Part shown: positions 1-4,728 of the stretch, piece after piece
Position numbering within the stretch: the stretch's first letter is position 1
Layout: the number at the start of each line of letters is the position of its first letter
Assembly: GCA_049608925.1 (NCBI GenBank)
Contig: JBMYXZ010000096.1
Location: 1-5,334 of the forward strand
Source: JBMYXZ01 sp049608925
Lineage (GTDB): Bacteria > Pseudomonadota > Alphaproteobacteria > JAGOMX01
DNA: 5,334 nucleotides
Reading direction: 5' to 3'
Translations under genes and position numbers: made by a program
Notes under the pieces: generated by a model
Seen by the model: only the letters and a program-made list of their open reading frames with translations
What the model was told of the DNA's origin: nothing
The model's database searches: none

Positions 1-175
1 TGGTGGTGAAAGCTGTAGTAGTCGCGCCCAGCGTAGCTGTGGTGCTGGCTTTTCCGCCGCCGCCAATAGCATACAAAGCAAGCTTAAAAGTGTTGCCTGT
101 AGAAGCGGTGAAATTATGTGTGCCTGTCATCAGCTGTGATTTAAAGCTGGTAGGCATTGCTTGAGTGATGGCCAT
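1..175 (-). CDS. N-terminal part of a phage virion structural (tail-type) protein
   Basis: Reading from the ATG at 175 gives 58 open codons running off the window edge. The start 'MAITQAMPTSFKSQLMTGTH' continues 'NFTASTGNTFKLALYAIGGG' and 'ATLGATTTAFTT'. The pattern MA[IL]TQAM-x-TSFK-x-x-L-x-x-G-x-HNF, then 'TGNTFKLALY' and 'LGATTTA[FY]T', is highly recurrent in structural regions of marine tailed phages and appears to start a beta-rich virion protein, probably of the tail or a receptor-proximal part. Relatives usually have Cys after TQAM; here it is Pro. The frame starts one base inside the previous stop (TGATG) with AGGAG six bases upstream, so it is the next gene of the same operon. The full length cannot be judged. 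Confidence 0.7.
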   Translation of the reverse strand, partial: MAITQAMPTSFKSQLMTGTHNFTASTGNTFKLALYAIGGGGKASTTATLGATTTAFTT

Positions 176-465
176 CACAATCTCCTTATATAGTCAGCCA
201 TTTCATGATGCCCAGCATCACGAAGTTTCTGACATATTGTAGCACGCTCCTCGCGCATAGCCAAGAGGATGTGCTGTGAAAGCACATAAGTCAACCGATC
301 GCTAAATGCTTGAGCTTGCTGGCGGATTGGCTCAGGCGCGTCATCAGACACATAAATTATCTTGTCTTTAGCCAGTTCTACTATTTGTTCTACAGACAAT
401 CCGCCTTTTTTAGATGTCATAACAGACACTTCGCCAGTAGAAACCCCAACATCTACACTAAACAT
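175..465 (-). CDS. Conserved phage protein of unknown function, 96 aa, helical
   Basis: After a variable N-terminus (MFSVDVGVSTGEVSVMTSKKGG) residues 24-96 are predicted helical: 'SVEQIVELAKDKIIYVSDDA', 'PEPIRQQAQAFSDRLTYVLS', 'MREERATICQKLRDAGHHEM' and the end 'ADYIRRL'. The block with 'PxxIRxQAxAF', then '[ER]xRxTIxxxLxxAGHxxxADxIRRL', is one I remember from structural regions of marine phage contigs; no function is known to me. There is no membrane segment; the single cysteine is isolated. The start ATG (465) lies inside the end of the MptE-like gene with an eight-base overlap and has AAGGAA about seven bases upstream. Another Met at residue 16 is possible but lacks a good ribosome site. 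The end overlaps the next gene as TGATG. It may be a small neck, tail or chaperone protein; this is a guess from position. Confidence 0.75.
   Translation of the reverse strand: MFSVDVGVSTGEVSVMTSKKGGLSVEQIVELAKDKIIYVSDDAPEPIRQQAQAFSDRLTYVLSQHILLAMREERATICQKLRDAGHHEMADYIRRL
182..186 (-). promoter_or_regulatory. Ribosome binding site of the last, partial gene
   Basis: AGGAG on the minus strand, six bases before the ATG at 175 and lying inside the 3' end of the 96-aa gene. It confirms that the partial frame at the window edge is a gene start rather than a chance opening. Confidence 0.68.
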
Positions 466-1216
466 CTTTTTCTTCCTTTTTGTATGTAACGCCTTCTATG
501 TCATGCCTGCCTATTAAAACGGGGTCATGCTTACCATCAATTGGCTCAGGCGGAGCAAGATCGCTTTGCTTTGCAACCATCAAAGCGCCATTAACGATTT
601 TTTGAACCAATGGATCTTCTAGCCTATGGTATCCATATAGTTTTTCATTTTCAGGAACATTGGTATCCAAAAGGCCGGAGCGATGAGCAACTTCTACCTG
701 AATGCCTTTTGCCATAGCTATAGCGCACCAAAATTCTACACAAGCCCTACCAGCTTCGGCAAAGTTTAAATTTTGCTTATAGCTAAAATCAACGCCATAA
801 AAGCTTATTTTTCCTACTTTTTTATAAATAGCAAAGCCAACAGCATAAGCTACTGTGTTGTTAAAATAGGCCCATGTTAGATCCTGAATGACTTCAGCAA
901 GCGGATATTCAACAATATTTGGAACTCTGTCATCTTTTGTGCAAGAGTATATCGGCCCTTTGTATTTTTCTAAAAATTCACGGGCTATACCTGTTTGATT
1001 TCCGGCCTTGTCGCCATCCAAAAACCTAGAAACAGGGTCCATCATGAATGTGCGATCCACATGAAAAATAGCGCCAATGCTATTTATTCCCCACACTTCA
1101 TCGTATTTTTGCGAATTTATACGAGCCAAAACAAAATCAGCAAAGCTGCCACCTAAAGCAACTATTGCAATGCTTTTTCCCTCAAGCTCATTTTTGGTTT
1201 TTTTAGATTTTGACAT
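458..1216 (-). CDS. MptE/DUF115-like Rossmann-fold phage protein, 252 aa
   Basis: After a lysine-rich start (MSKSKKTKNE) comes a beta strand and glycine loop, 'GKSIAIVALGGSFADFVLAR' (13-32), then 'YDEVWGINSIGAIFHVDRTF' (38-57) and 'MMDP'. A later block reads 'VGKISFYGVDFSY' (134-146) with 'EAGRACVEFWCAIAMAKGIQ' (154-173). This order resembles the MptE-like/DUF115 fold (archaeal 6-hydroxymethyl-dihydropterin diphosphokinase and Maf-type glycosyltransferase relatives), shortened and common in marine phages. The 'GVDFSY' strand end and the first glycine loop are the likely ligand-binding parts; I cannot assign catalytic residues or a substrate. The C-terminal 'GKHDPVLIGRHDIEG' resembles a recurrent tail in phage versions. 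It is probably cytoplasmic, with no signal or membrane segment. Its position between connector and tail genes suggests late expression. Its last bases overlap the next gene by eight. Confidence 0.65.
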   Translation of the reverse strand: MSKSKKTKNELEGKSIAIVALGGSFADFVLARINSQKYDEVWGINSIGAIFHVDRTFMMDPVSRFLDGDKAGNQTGIAREFLEKYKGPIYSCTKDDRVPNIVEYPLAEVIQDLTWAYFNNTVAYAVGFAIYKKVGKISFYGVDFSYKQNLNFAEAGRACVEFWCAIAMAKGIQVEVAHRSGLLDTNVPENEKLYGYHRLEDPLVQKIVNGALMVAKQSDLAPPEPIDGKHDPVLIGRHDIEGVTYKKEEKDV

Positions 1217-1221
1217 GATGC

Positions 1222-1227
1222 CCTCCT
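1222..1227 (-). promoter_or_regulatory. Ribosome binding site of the MptE-like gene
   Basis: AGGAGG on the minus strand, five bases before the ATG at 1216, in the 20-base gap after the tail-adaptor gene. This is the longest gap in the window, so this gene is translated independently rather than by stop/start overlap. Confidence 0.72.
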
Positions 1228-1236
1228 ATTCAAAAT

Positions 1237-1878
1237 CTATGTTTTGCGTATGCGAACAAGGCCCTCCCTATACGCATCAGTGTTTTCAACACCTTCAGCA
1301 TAGTTTTTCATACGCTGCATTGATTCAGTAAATCTTGCCATGTAAAGCTGAATTATGTCTGTTTCACCCTTCATGAAAGTGTATGCTTCAAGAAGAGAGC
1401 CATACAACATAGCATTTGGAGCATTGGTTCCAAGCCAAGTTGTGTTTGCATCAACTATTGATGCGGGACGATAATAATAATGCAATTCTGTAGCGTAATC
1501 ATTATCTGGTGTTGGTCCTAAAATAAAATTCTCATAATCAAAAGCGGCATAGTATCTGGGAGTTCCGGTGTCAGAAGAATCGGGATTAAAAGTCTGAATA
1601 AAGTTCACATCTTTTTGAAGCAAAAACTGCTGATCTCCATTAGAATCAGTGAATTGCAATGAATATGAGGCTAAGTAGTCTGTAGGCATAGAGAGATATT
1701 TATTATCTGCATCCATTGTGCCGCTTACATTTTTTCTAAAATAATCTAAATCTGCATTTTTCAGAATGCGCTCTTCTGCATTTCTGATGAAAAAATTGAT
1801 ATTGTTGACGAATGTAGTTTCGTCATTCTCTGTCCAGTCCTGAATGGCCTGTTTTAAAGTAGCATATGTATAGCTCAT
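1237..1878 (-). CDS. Tail adaptor / head-tail connector protein, 213 aa
   Basis: The N-terminus 'YTYATLKQAIQDWTENDETT' followed by 'FVNNINFFIRNAEERILKNA' is a helical signature that I recall from tail-adaptor-like virion proteins of marine podoviruses and cyanophages, broadly comparable to T7 gp11 or P22 gp4. A beta region follows ('KYLSMPTDYLASYSLQF' at 60-76, 'GTPRYYAAFDYENFILGPTP' at 105-124, 'ELHYYYRPASI' at 131-141), then a helical end with 'NAMLYGSLLEAYTFMKGETD' (155-174). The whole layout parallels the 222-aa connector protein two genes upstream. It has no cysteines or membrane helices. Translation starts at an ATGA overlap with the preceding stop and has no strong Shine-Dalgarno, indicating coupling. 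A 20-base gap with a strong ribosome site follows before the next gene. Confidence 0.75.
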   Translation of the reverse strand: MSYTYATLKQAIQDWTENDETTFVNNINFFIRNAEERILKNADLDYFRKNVSGTMDADNKYLSMPTDYLASYSLQFTDSNGDQQFLLQKDVNFIQTFNPDSSDTGTPRYYAAFDYENFILGPTPDNDYATELHYYYRPASIVDANTTWLGTNAPNAMLYGSLLEAYTFMKGETDIIQLYMARFTESMQRMKNYAEGVENTDAYREGLVRIRKT

Positions 1879-2189
1879 GATGTGGACACCGTTACATTTC
1901 CAACAGATGTTGTGGCCAGAATAGAAGCATCATACTGCAAAGTGGTTAAATTGAAAATGGGATATTCAATTGTAACAGATTGAATGTTCTGCGTGTCTGG
2001 GCGCGGATTACGAAGAGCCTCTGCGTCAGGAGAATGCCTGATAGGCTCTAACTGCGGGTGCTTTGGCTCCCACTCATCAGGGCCAACAAGCAATCCATTC
2101 CACTCTTTACGCATATCACGCAAGCGATAACGAAAGCCTGACCTGTCAGATATACCGTAAGCATCTTTTCCAGAAGCGAATGCAGGCAT
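1875..2189 (-). CDS. Conserved phage structural-region protein, zinc-ribbon-like but without cysteines, 104 aa
   Basis: The motif 'ISDRSGFRYRLRDMRKEWNG' (13-32), then 'LLVGPDEWEPKHPQLEP' and 'PDAEALRNPRPD' (54-65), is typical of a family next to phage connector genes. In many relatives I recall this region as a zinc ribbon with C-D-R-C and C-P-x-C pairs. Here the corresponding positions are Ser14, Ser17, Gly36 and Glu39, and the protein has no cysteine at all, so it cannot bind zinc in that way. 'ISDRSG' variants also exist in other marine phages, so this is a lineage variant rather than a damaged gene. The C-terminus (70-104) is Ser/Thr/Val-rich and beta-like. It lies between the two connector-like genes, which suggests a role in the neck or tail. 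The start is fixed by a TAATG overlap with only a weak AGGGTG site; translation probably depends on coupling. Confidence 0.75.
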   Translation of the reverse strand: MPAFASGKDAYGISDRSGFRYRLRDMRKEWNGLLVGPDEWEPKHPQLEPIRHSPDAEALRNPRPDTQNIQSVTIEYPIFNLTTLQYDASILATTSVGNVTVSTS

Positions 2190-2857
2190 TAAGACACCCT
2201 ATAATATTGCAAGTTAGGCGCAACATTGAAGGACGCTCTATCACGGTCCTCTGCCTGTGCGCGGTCAAATTCTTCGTCATATATAGCTTTTAACAGCTGT
2301 ATGCGCTCTGGAGCGCGTTTAATAGCTATATAATACGCAAGACCAGCTGCAAGACATGGATAGAACCTAAAAGGCACATCCATAGTGTTAGTAAAGGTGT
2401 CAGCATCATCTATCCTTGTAAGGCAATCAAACACCAGAATATCAGTGCTGTTTTCAGGCAGGGGCCAGATTTTAATTACTGGAGTAATTTGCCTATCAAT
2501 AAAAAACTGCGTAGGGCGCGACTCAGTGGTTTTCGTAGGAATATCGAGATATTCGCTTCTGCTTATCCGATCCATCGAATAGTCTGTTCCAGACCGTCTT
2601 ACGACCATGGAAAGAACATCAATAACATCAGCCCCAAGGTCATAATCGCCGTCAGATTGAGTGACAGTCTGTGTGCGCTGTGCAATTGTCCACTGATTAA
2701 GGCCCCTGTTTGCCCAATCTGCAAACAAAAGGTTCAATGAGCGCTTTGCTGTTTTCAGATCGTATCCAGTGCGGACTTCTAGGCCGCAACGCTCAAATGC
2801 TTCTTCTATGTAGTCAGAAACATCAAGTTCAAAGTCTGTAGAGCCTGAAACAGCCAT
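2189..2857 (-). CDS. Head-to-tail connector protein, P22 gp4-like (DNA-stabilising/adaptor), 222 aa
   Basis: The N-terminal part (residues 9-60) has 'FELDVSDYIEEAFERCGLEV', then 'GYDLKTAKRSLNLLFADWAN' and 'RGLNQWTI'. This is the helical signature I associate with P22 gp4-type tail accessory factors and similar connector proteins of marine phages. A beta region follows ('YDLGADVIDVLSMVVRR' at 72-88, 'RPTQFFIDR', 'IKIWPLPE' at 128-135), then a helical end with 'DVPFRFYPCLAAGLAYYIAI' (160-179) and 'LLKAIYDEEFDRAQAEDRDR'. Such proteins bind below the portal ring, close it after packaging and form the platform for the tail. The start is ATG 2857, supported by its Shine-Dalgarno and the TGATG overlap. 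The downstream gene starts by a TAATG overlap. The family assignment is from motif memory; the exact role is inferred. Confidence 0.75.
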   Translation of the reverse strand: MAVSGSTDFELDVSDYIEEAFERCGLEVRTGYDLKTAKRSLNLLFADWANRGLNQWTIAQRTQTVTQSDGDYDLGADVIDVLSMVVRRSGTDYSMDRISRSEYLDIPTKTTESRPTQFFIDRQITPVIKIWPLPENSTDILVFDCLTRIDDADTFTNTMDVPFRFYPCLAAGLAYYIAIKRAPERIQLLKAIYDEEFDRAQAEDRDRASFNVAPNLQYYRVS

Positions 2858-3132
2858 CAACGCCTCCTTTTAAGCGCTTTAACACGCCTTGGCTTGCCTG
2901 CTGGCTGCCCTAAACGCTTCTTCTGGCTTATTCTACTACGCTTTTCAGCTGCTGTCATCTCTGACGCAGTTTTTGGAGTTTTCTTGCTAATTCTTTTAGT
3001 TGGTCTGCAATAAGGCGTGCCACGCTTTTCACCTTTGCCTCGACCGCAAGCTTTACCCGTGCGAACATCTTTCCATTCCTCTTTAAACCATCTTTTTAAA
3101 GCAGCGCCTTTTTTTGTTTTACGAACAGCCAT
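2857..3132 (-). CDS. Small basic phage protein, DUF5872-like, 91 aa
   Basis: Residues 11-61 carry the pattern 'KRWFKEEWKDVRTGKACGRG' followed by 'KGEKRGTPYCRPTKRISKKT' and 'PKTASEMTAAEK'. I know this as the DUF5872 signature, found in large-genome and marine phages; its biochemical function is not established. The two cysteines (29 and 42) belong to the conserved core. The C-terminal third is a basic tail ending KALKRRR. In total 34 Lys/Arg and 6 acidic residues give a net charge near +28, so nucleic-acid binding is plausible. The open frame reaches a GTG at 3150, which would start inside the upstream gene. I use the ATG at 3132 because it forms the TAATG junction and has GGAG eight bases upstream. 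The stop overlaps the next ATG by one base (TGATG). Confidence 0.82.
   Translation of the reverse strand: MAVRKTKKGAALKRWFKEEWKDVRTGKACGRGKGEKRGTPYCRPTKRISKKTPKTASEMTAAEKRSRISQKKRLGQPAGKPRRVKALKRRR
2863..2868 (-). promoter_or_regulatory. Ribosome binding site deciding the start of the 222-aa gene
   Basis: The minus strand reads AGGAGG five bases before the ATG at 2857. A TTG codon at 2860 directly precedes that ATG in frame, but it would leave only two bases of spacing, so the ATG is the start. Confidence 0.75.
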
Positions 3133-3401
3133 TATGATTGCTCCACGCACCCTTTAGTGCGCTTTCTTCTGCTTCTCATTACAACACCACACCCACGAGC
3201 AACAGCAGTTCCGGGTATAGACTTTCCATTAAATTTACGCTTGGGGCGCGTTACAGCGCCGCCATCCGCCATTTTTTTAGCCTTGTTGCCCCAATTAGCA
3301 GCACCAACTTTGCGGCACTTAGCTATTGCGCCGCTTGCGTATGCGCTTGGGAACACTTTGTATCTTGCTTTTACTTTTCGATAACAAGCGTCTTTTGCCA
3401 T
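3132..3401 (-). CDS. Small basic Cys-containing phage protein, 89 aa, two modules
   Basis: The protein begins MAKDACYRKVKARYKVFPSA and has two recognisable parts. Residues 5-45 ('ACYRKVKARYKVFPSAYASG', then 'AKCRKVGAANWGNK') resemble a module frequent in marine phages near DUF5872-type proteins. Residues about 52-83 ('RPKRKFNGKSIPGTAVARGC', then 'GVVMRSRRKRT') resemble a separate short phage motif ending in RGCG and basic residues. It has 24 Lys/Arg and 3 acidic residues, net about +21. The cysteines are 6, 29, 71 and 85; their spacing could form a metal site or disulfides but is not a classical zinc finger. It is probably cytoplasmic or virion-internal and nucleic-acid binding, by charge only. 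The start is supported by AGGAGG eight bases upstream. The stop shares one base with the next ATG (TAATG). Confidence 0.78.
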   Translation of the reverse strand: MAKDACYRKVKARYKVFPSAYASGAIAKCRKVGAANWGNKAKKMADGGAVTRPKRKFNGKSIPGTAVARGCGVVMRSRRKRTKGCVEQS

Positions 3402-3456
3402 TTTTTCTGCCTCCTTCTGAGACTTGTTTGGCCATTTGTGATCTGGTAATCGCCAT
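3319..3456 (-). CDS. Small basic phage peptide 'MAITRSQMAKQV', 45 aa, overlapping the next gene
   Basis: The protein starts MAITRSQMAKQVSEGG, like a recurrent family of short phage peptides starting M-[AP]-ITR-x-QM-x-[KR]-Q, which I recall from marine phages. The rest is almost all Lys, Arg and Ser; 16 of 45 residues are Lys/Arg and one is acidic. The start is set by a TAATG overlap with the holin-like gene's stop; an upstream in-frame start at 3531 would lie inside that gene and is unlikely. The last 83 bases (3319-3401) are also the beginning of the 89-aa gene in another frame, so the basic tail may be an out-of-frame reading of a Lys/Arg-rich gene. A run of six A's lies exactly at the second gene's start; loss of one A would fuse the two frames. 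The N-terminal 16 residues look real; the C-terminal part is doubtful. Confidence 0.55.
   Translation of the reverse strand: MAITRSQMAKQVSEGGRKNGKRRLLSKSKSKIQSVPKRIRKRRNS
3410..3415 (-). promoter_or_regulatory. Ribosome binding site of the 89-aa gene, inside the 45-aa gene
   Basis: AGGAGG on the minus strand, eight bases before the ATG at 3401. It lies within the coding region of the 45-aa peptide, where it supplies the 'EGG' codons. Its full match to the Shine-Dalgarno consensus is the main evidence that the 89-aa gene has its own internal start rather than needing a frameshift. Confidence 0.7.
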
Positions 3457-3680
3457 TACTGAATCCAAAAAACAAAAAGGCCGCCAACAACAGCGAACAA
3501 CTGTGCAAAAACAACCATTAAAATCATCCAAAGCTTTTGATCAAGCTTGTTTATATCATCCTGCATATGAGCAAGATGATTGTTTTCAATTGTATCTAGG
3601 CGGTTGTATATGACCTTAATATCTCCTTTCATGCCGGAGATAAATTGCCATTGCCTTTCCTCTGTATCGCTTTCAGACAT
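3456..3680 (-). CDS. Coiled-coil plus single-membrane-helix protein, holin/XhlA-like, 74 aa
   Basis: This 74-aa protein has an acidic N-terminus (MSESDTEERQW), an amphipathic heptad-like stretch at about 16-50 ('MKGDIKVIYNRLDTIENNHL', then 'DDINKLDQKL'), and one hydrophobic helix at about 51-73 ending WIQ. This layout, a short coiled coil followed by one C-terminal membrane helix, resembles the haemolysin XhlA family and small phage holin-like proteins. Membrane association is a strong inference; a lysis role is only likely. A frame-extended ATG at 3692 would add four residues. I prefer 3680 because it gives the recurrent TAATG junction with the preceding gene and has GGAAG five bases upstream. 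No endolysin is in the window, so a lysis cassette cannot be confirmed. An alternative is a virion membrane-penetration or anchoring protein. Confidence 0.72.
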   Translation of the reverse strand: MSESDTEERQWQFISGMKGDIKVIYNRLDTIENNHLAHMQDDINKLDQKLWMILMVVFAQLFAVVGGLFVFWIQ

Positions 3681-3973
3681 TAACACTTCCATCTTCTTCT
3701 TGCTTGACGAAGCCTGCTATTTGGATTCTTTGCAGCCTTTGGAAATTTTTTCATCTGACCAGCAGAACGAGCGCAAAAAGACTTACGGCGCTTTGCCGCT
3801 GCGCTTCCGGGCTTTACCTTGCCTGTAACAGCTGTTTTAAGCTTAGATCCGGGGTTTGCCTTGCGATACGCGGCAACGCCTTTTCTTGTCATGCCAGCGC
3901 CCGCTTTTGTTTTGCGGTAATTTCCACCTTTTCCAGTGGTTCTCCGAATAGGATTTTCTTTTTTGCGCGCCAT
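3680..3973 (-). CDS. Small highly basic phage protein, DUF6321-like, 97 aa
   Basis: The 97 residues include 32 Lys/Arg and a single acidic residue (Glu6), a net charge near +31. The core 'GMTRKGVAAYRKANPGSKLK' (about 27-46), followed by 'TAVTGKVKPGS', 'KRRKSFCARSAGQMKK' and 'NPNSRLRQARRRW', is the signature I associate with the phage family DUF6321, common in marine phages. Its function is not established. The charge suggests binding to DNA or RNA, possibly as a packaged nucleic-acid-binding protein. There are two cysteines (68 and the C-terminal 97). The open frame extends to a GTG at 3982, but I place the start at the ATG at 3973. That ATG gives the TAATG overlap with the upstream stop seen all along the operon, and GAGGAG stands eight bases before it. 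Its own stop overlaps the next ATG by one base. Confidence 0.82.
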   Translation of the reverse strand: MARKKENPIRRTTGKGGNYRKTKAGAGMTRKGVAAYRKANPGSKLKTAVTGKVKPGSAAAKRRKSFCARSAGQMKKFPKAAKNPNSRLRQARRRWKC

Positions 3974-4719
3974 TATGCCCACTCCTCGTTCTCTATGAGA
4001 ATAATATCAAAAGCCGCTGTTGCACGAGAATTATTTGTTCTTACACTAGCCCTTACATCAATATCAGTTTTCTCTGGAAGCGCTTGAGGTATGGCAAATT
4101 CATAATGATATTCAGAGGATGCAACTTCAAAAGTGTGACCAATGCGAAAAGCTGTTTCACCACCATACCTGACAAACATATCGCCCGTGGCATCGCCGCC
4201 TTCTTCAATAGTCATGACACCTTGAATCAAATATCCTGTATAGCCAGCCGGAACAGTGTAAACTGCCATAAGTGTTTGGCCTTTTCCTGCTGTAATTCTG
4301 GCAACGATTGTCGCGCCCTTTTTTATGTCAATGTTTCCTACATTTATTGCAGAACCATTATACATATATGCTCTGTAAACACGAATAAATGACTTAGTGG
4401 TTGCGTTTCCAGTAGCTGCCGTCAAAGTAACATTTTCAGATATTTCGTTGTAATTAGCATCCAAACCAAAAATAGTGATAATTTTTCCTGCATCTCCTGC
4501 ATTCGCACGATCTACAGTAAGAGTTCCGGCGCTTGCAAATGATGACCAAGGATAAAGGGTATCATTAATGTCCCAAACGCTACCAGTTGTATTGATAGAC
4601 ATTTGAGGCACAGCACCAAATTTATGAACAGATGAATGGCCCGGAACTTGATTCCGGGCCACCTGAAGCTCAAATGGCTCAGATGTTCCAACTTGTGTTA
4701 TGGAACGAAAATTAGCCAT
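3973..4719 (-). CDS. Phage virion structural protein, beta-rich, 248 aa
   Basis: This is a 248-aa protein. Key stretches are 'GTSEPFELQVARNQVPGH' (11-28), 'SVWDINDTLYPW' (47-58), 'FGLDANYNEISENVTL' (84-99), 'FIRVYRAYM' (111-119), 'TLMAVYTVPAGYTGYL' (149-164) and 'ALPEKTDIDVRA' (213-224). The same order of motifs, in particular the 'GLDxxYNEISE' and 'TVPAGYTxYL' blocks, recurs in structural proteins of marine cyanophages and uncultured marine phages. I infer an all-beta virion component, probably on the head surface or tail. There is no signal peptide or membrane helix. The start is supported by AGGAG (4726-4730) six bases upstream, which overlaps the stop of the preceding gene. The TAA stop shares its last A with the next ATG. 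Codons 20-28 form a strong RNA hairpin, described separately. Confidence 0.8.
   Translation of the reverse strand: MANFRSITQVGTSEPFELQVARNQVPGHSSVHKFGAVPQMSINTTGSVWDINDTLYPWSSFASAGTLTVDRANAGDAGKIITIFGLDANYNEISENVTLTAATGNATTKSFIRVYRAYMYNGSAINVGNIDIKKGATIVARITAGKGQTLMAVYTVPAGYTGYLIQGVMTIEEGGDATGDMFVRYGGETAFRIGHTFEVASSEYHYEFAIPQALPEKTDIDVRASVRTNNSRATAAFDIILIENEEWA
4637..4661. repeat. Perfect inverted repeat (10-bp stem, 5-nt loop) inside a coding region
   Basis: The arms TGGCCCGGAA (4637-4646) and TTCCGGGCCA (4652-4661) are exact reverse complements separated by five bases. It lies 58 bases into the 248-aa structural gene and encodes V20 to H28. The stem is strongly GC-rich against AT-leaning surroundings. 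On the transcribed minus strand no U-tract follows, so it is not a standard intrinsic terminator. It could affect ribosome or polymerase movement, serve as an RNase processing site, bind a protein as DNA, or be chance. I saw no second stem of comparable length in the window. Confidence 0.7.
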
Positions 4720-4728
4720 TACAAACTC

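Noticed and set aside
3138..3449. Plus-strand frames with hydrophobic, signal-peptide-like sequence (103 and 75 codons)
   Set aside because: They are the antisense of the 89-aa basic gene; the hydrophobicity comes from reverse reading of Lys/Arg codons. No Shine-Dalgarno and no homologous motif.
3459..3480. T-rich run after GGCGGCC on the minus strand, like a terminator tail
   Set aside because: No matching stem precedes it, and it encodes the end of the membrane helix of the holin-like protein; the operon clearly continues.
3704..4087. Open plus-strand frame of 127 codons rich in Cys, Ser and Phe
   Set aside because: It is the antisense of the Lys/Arg-rich DUF6321-like gene and the end of the 248-aa gene. 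Its composition is what antisense of AAA/CGC-rich codons gives, and no ribosome site or family match is seen.
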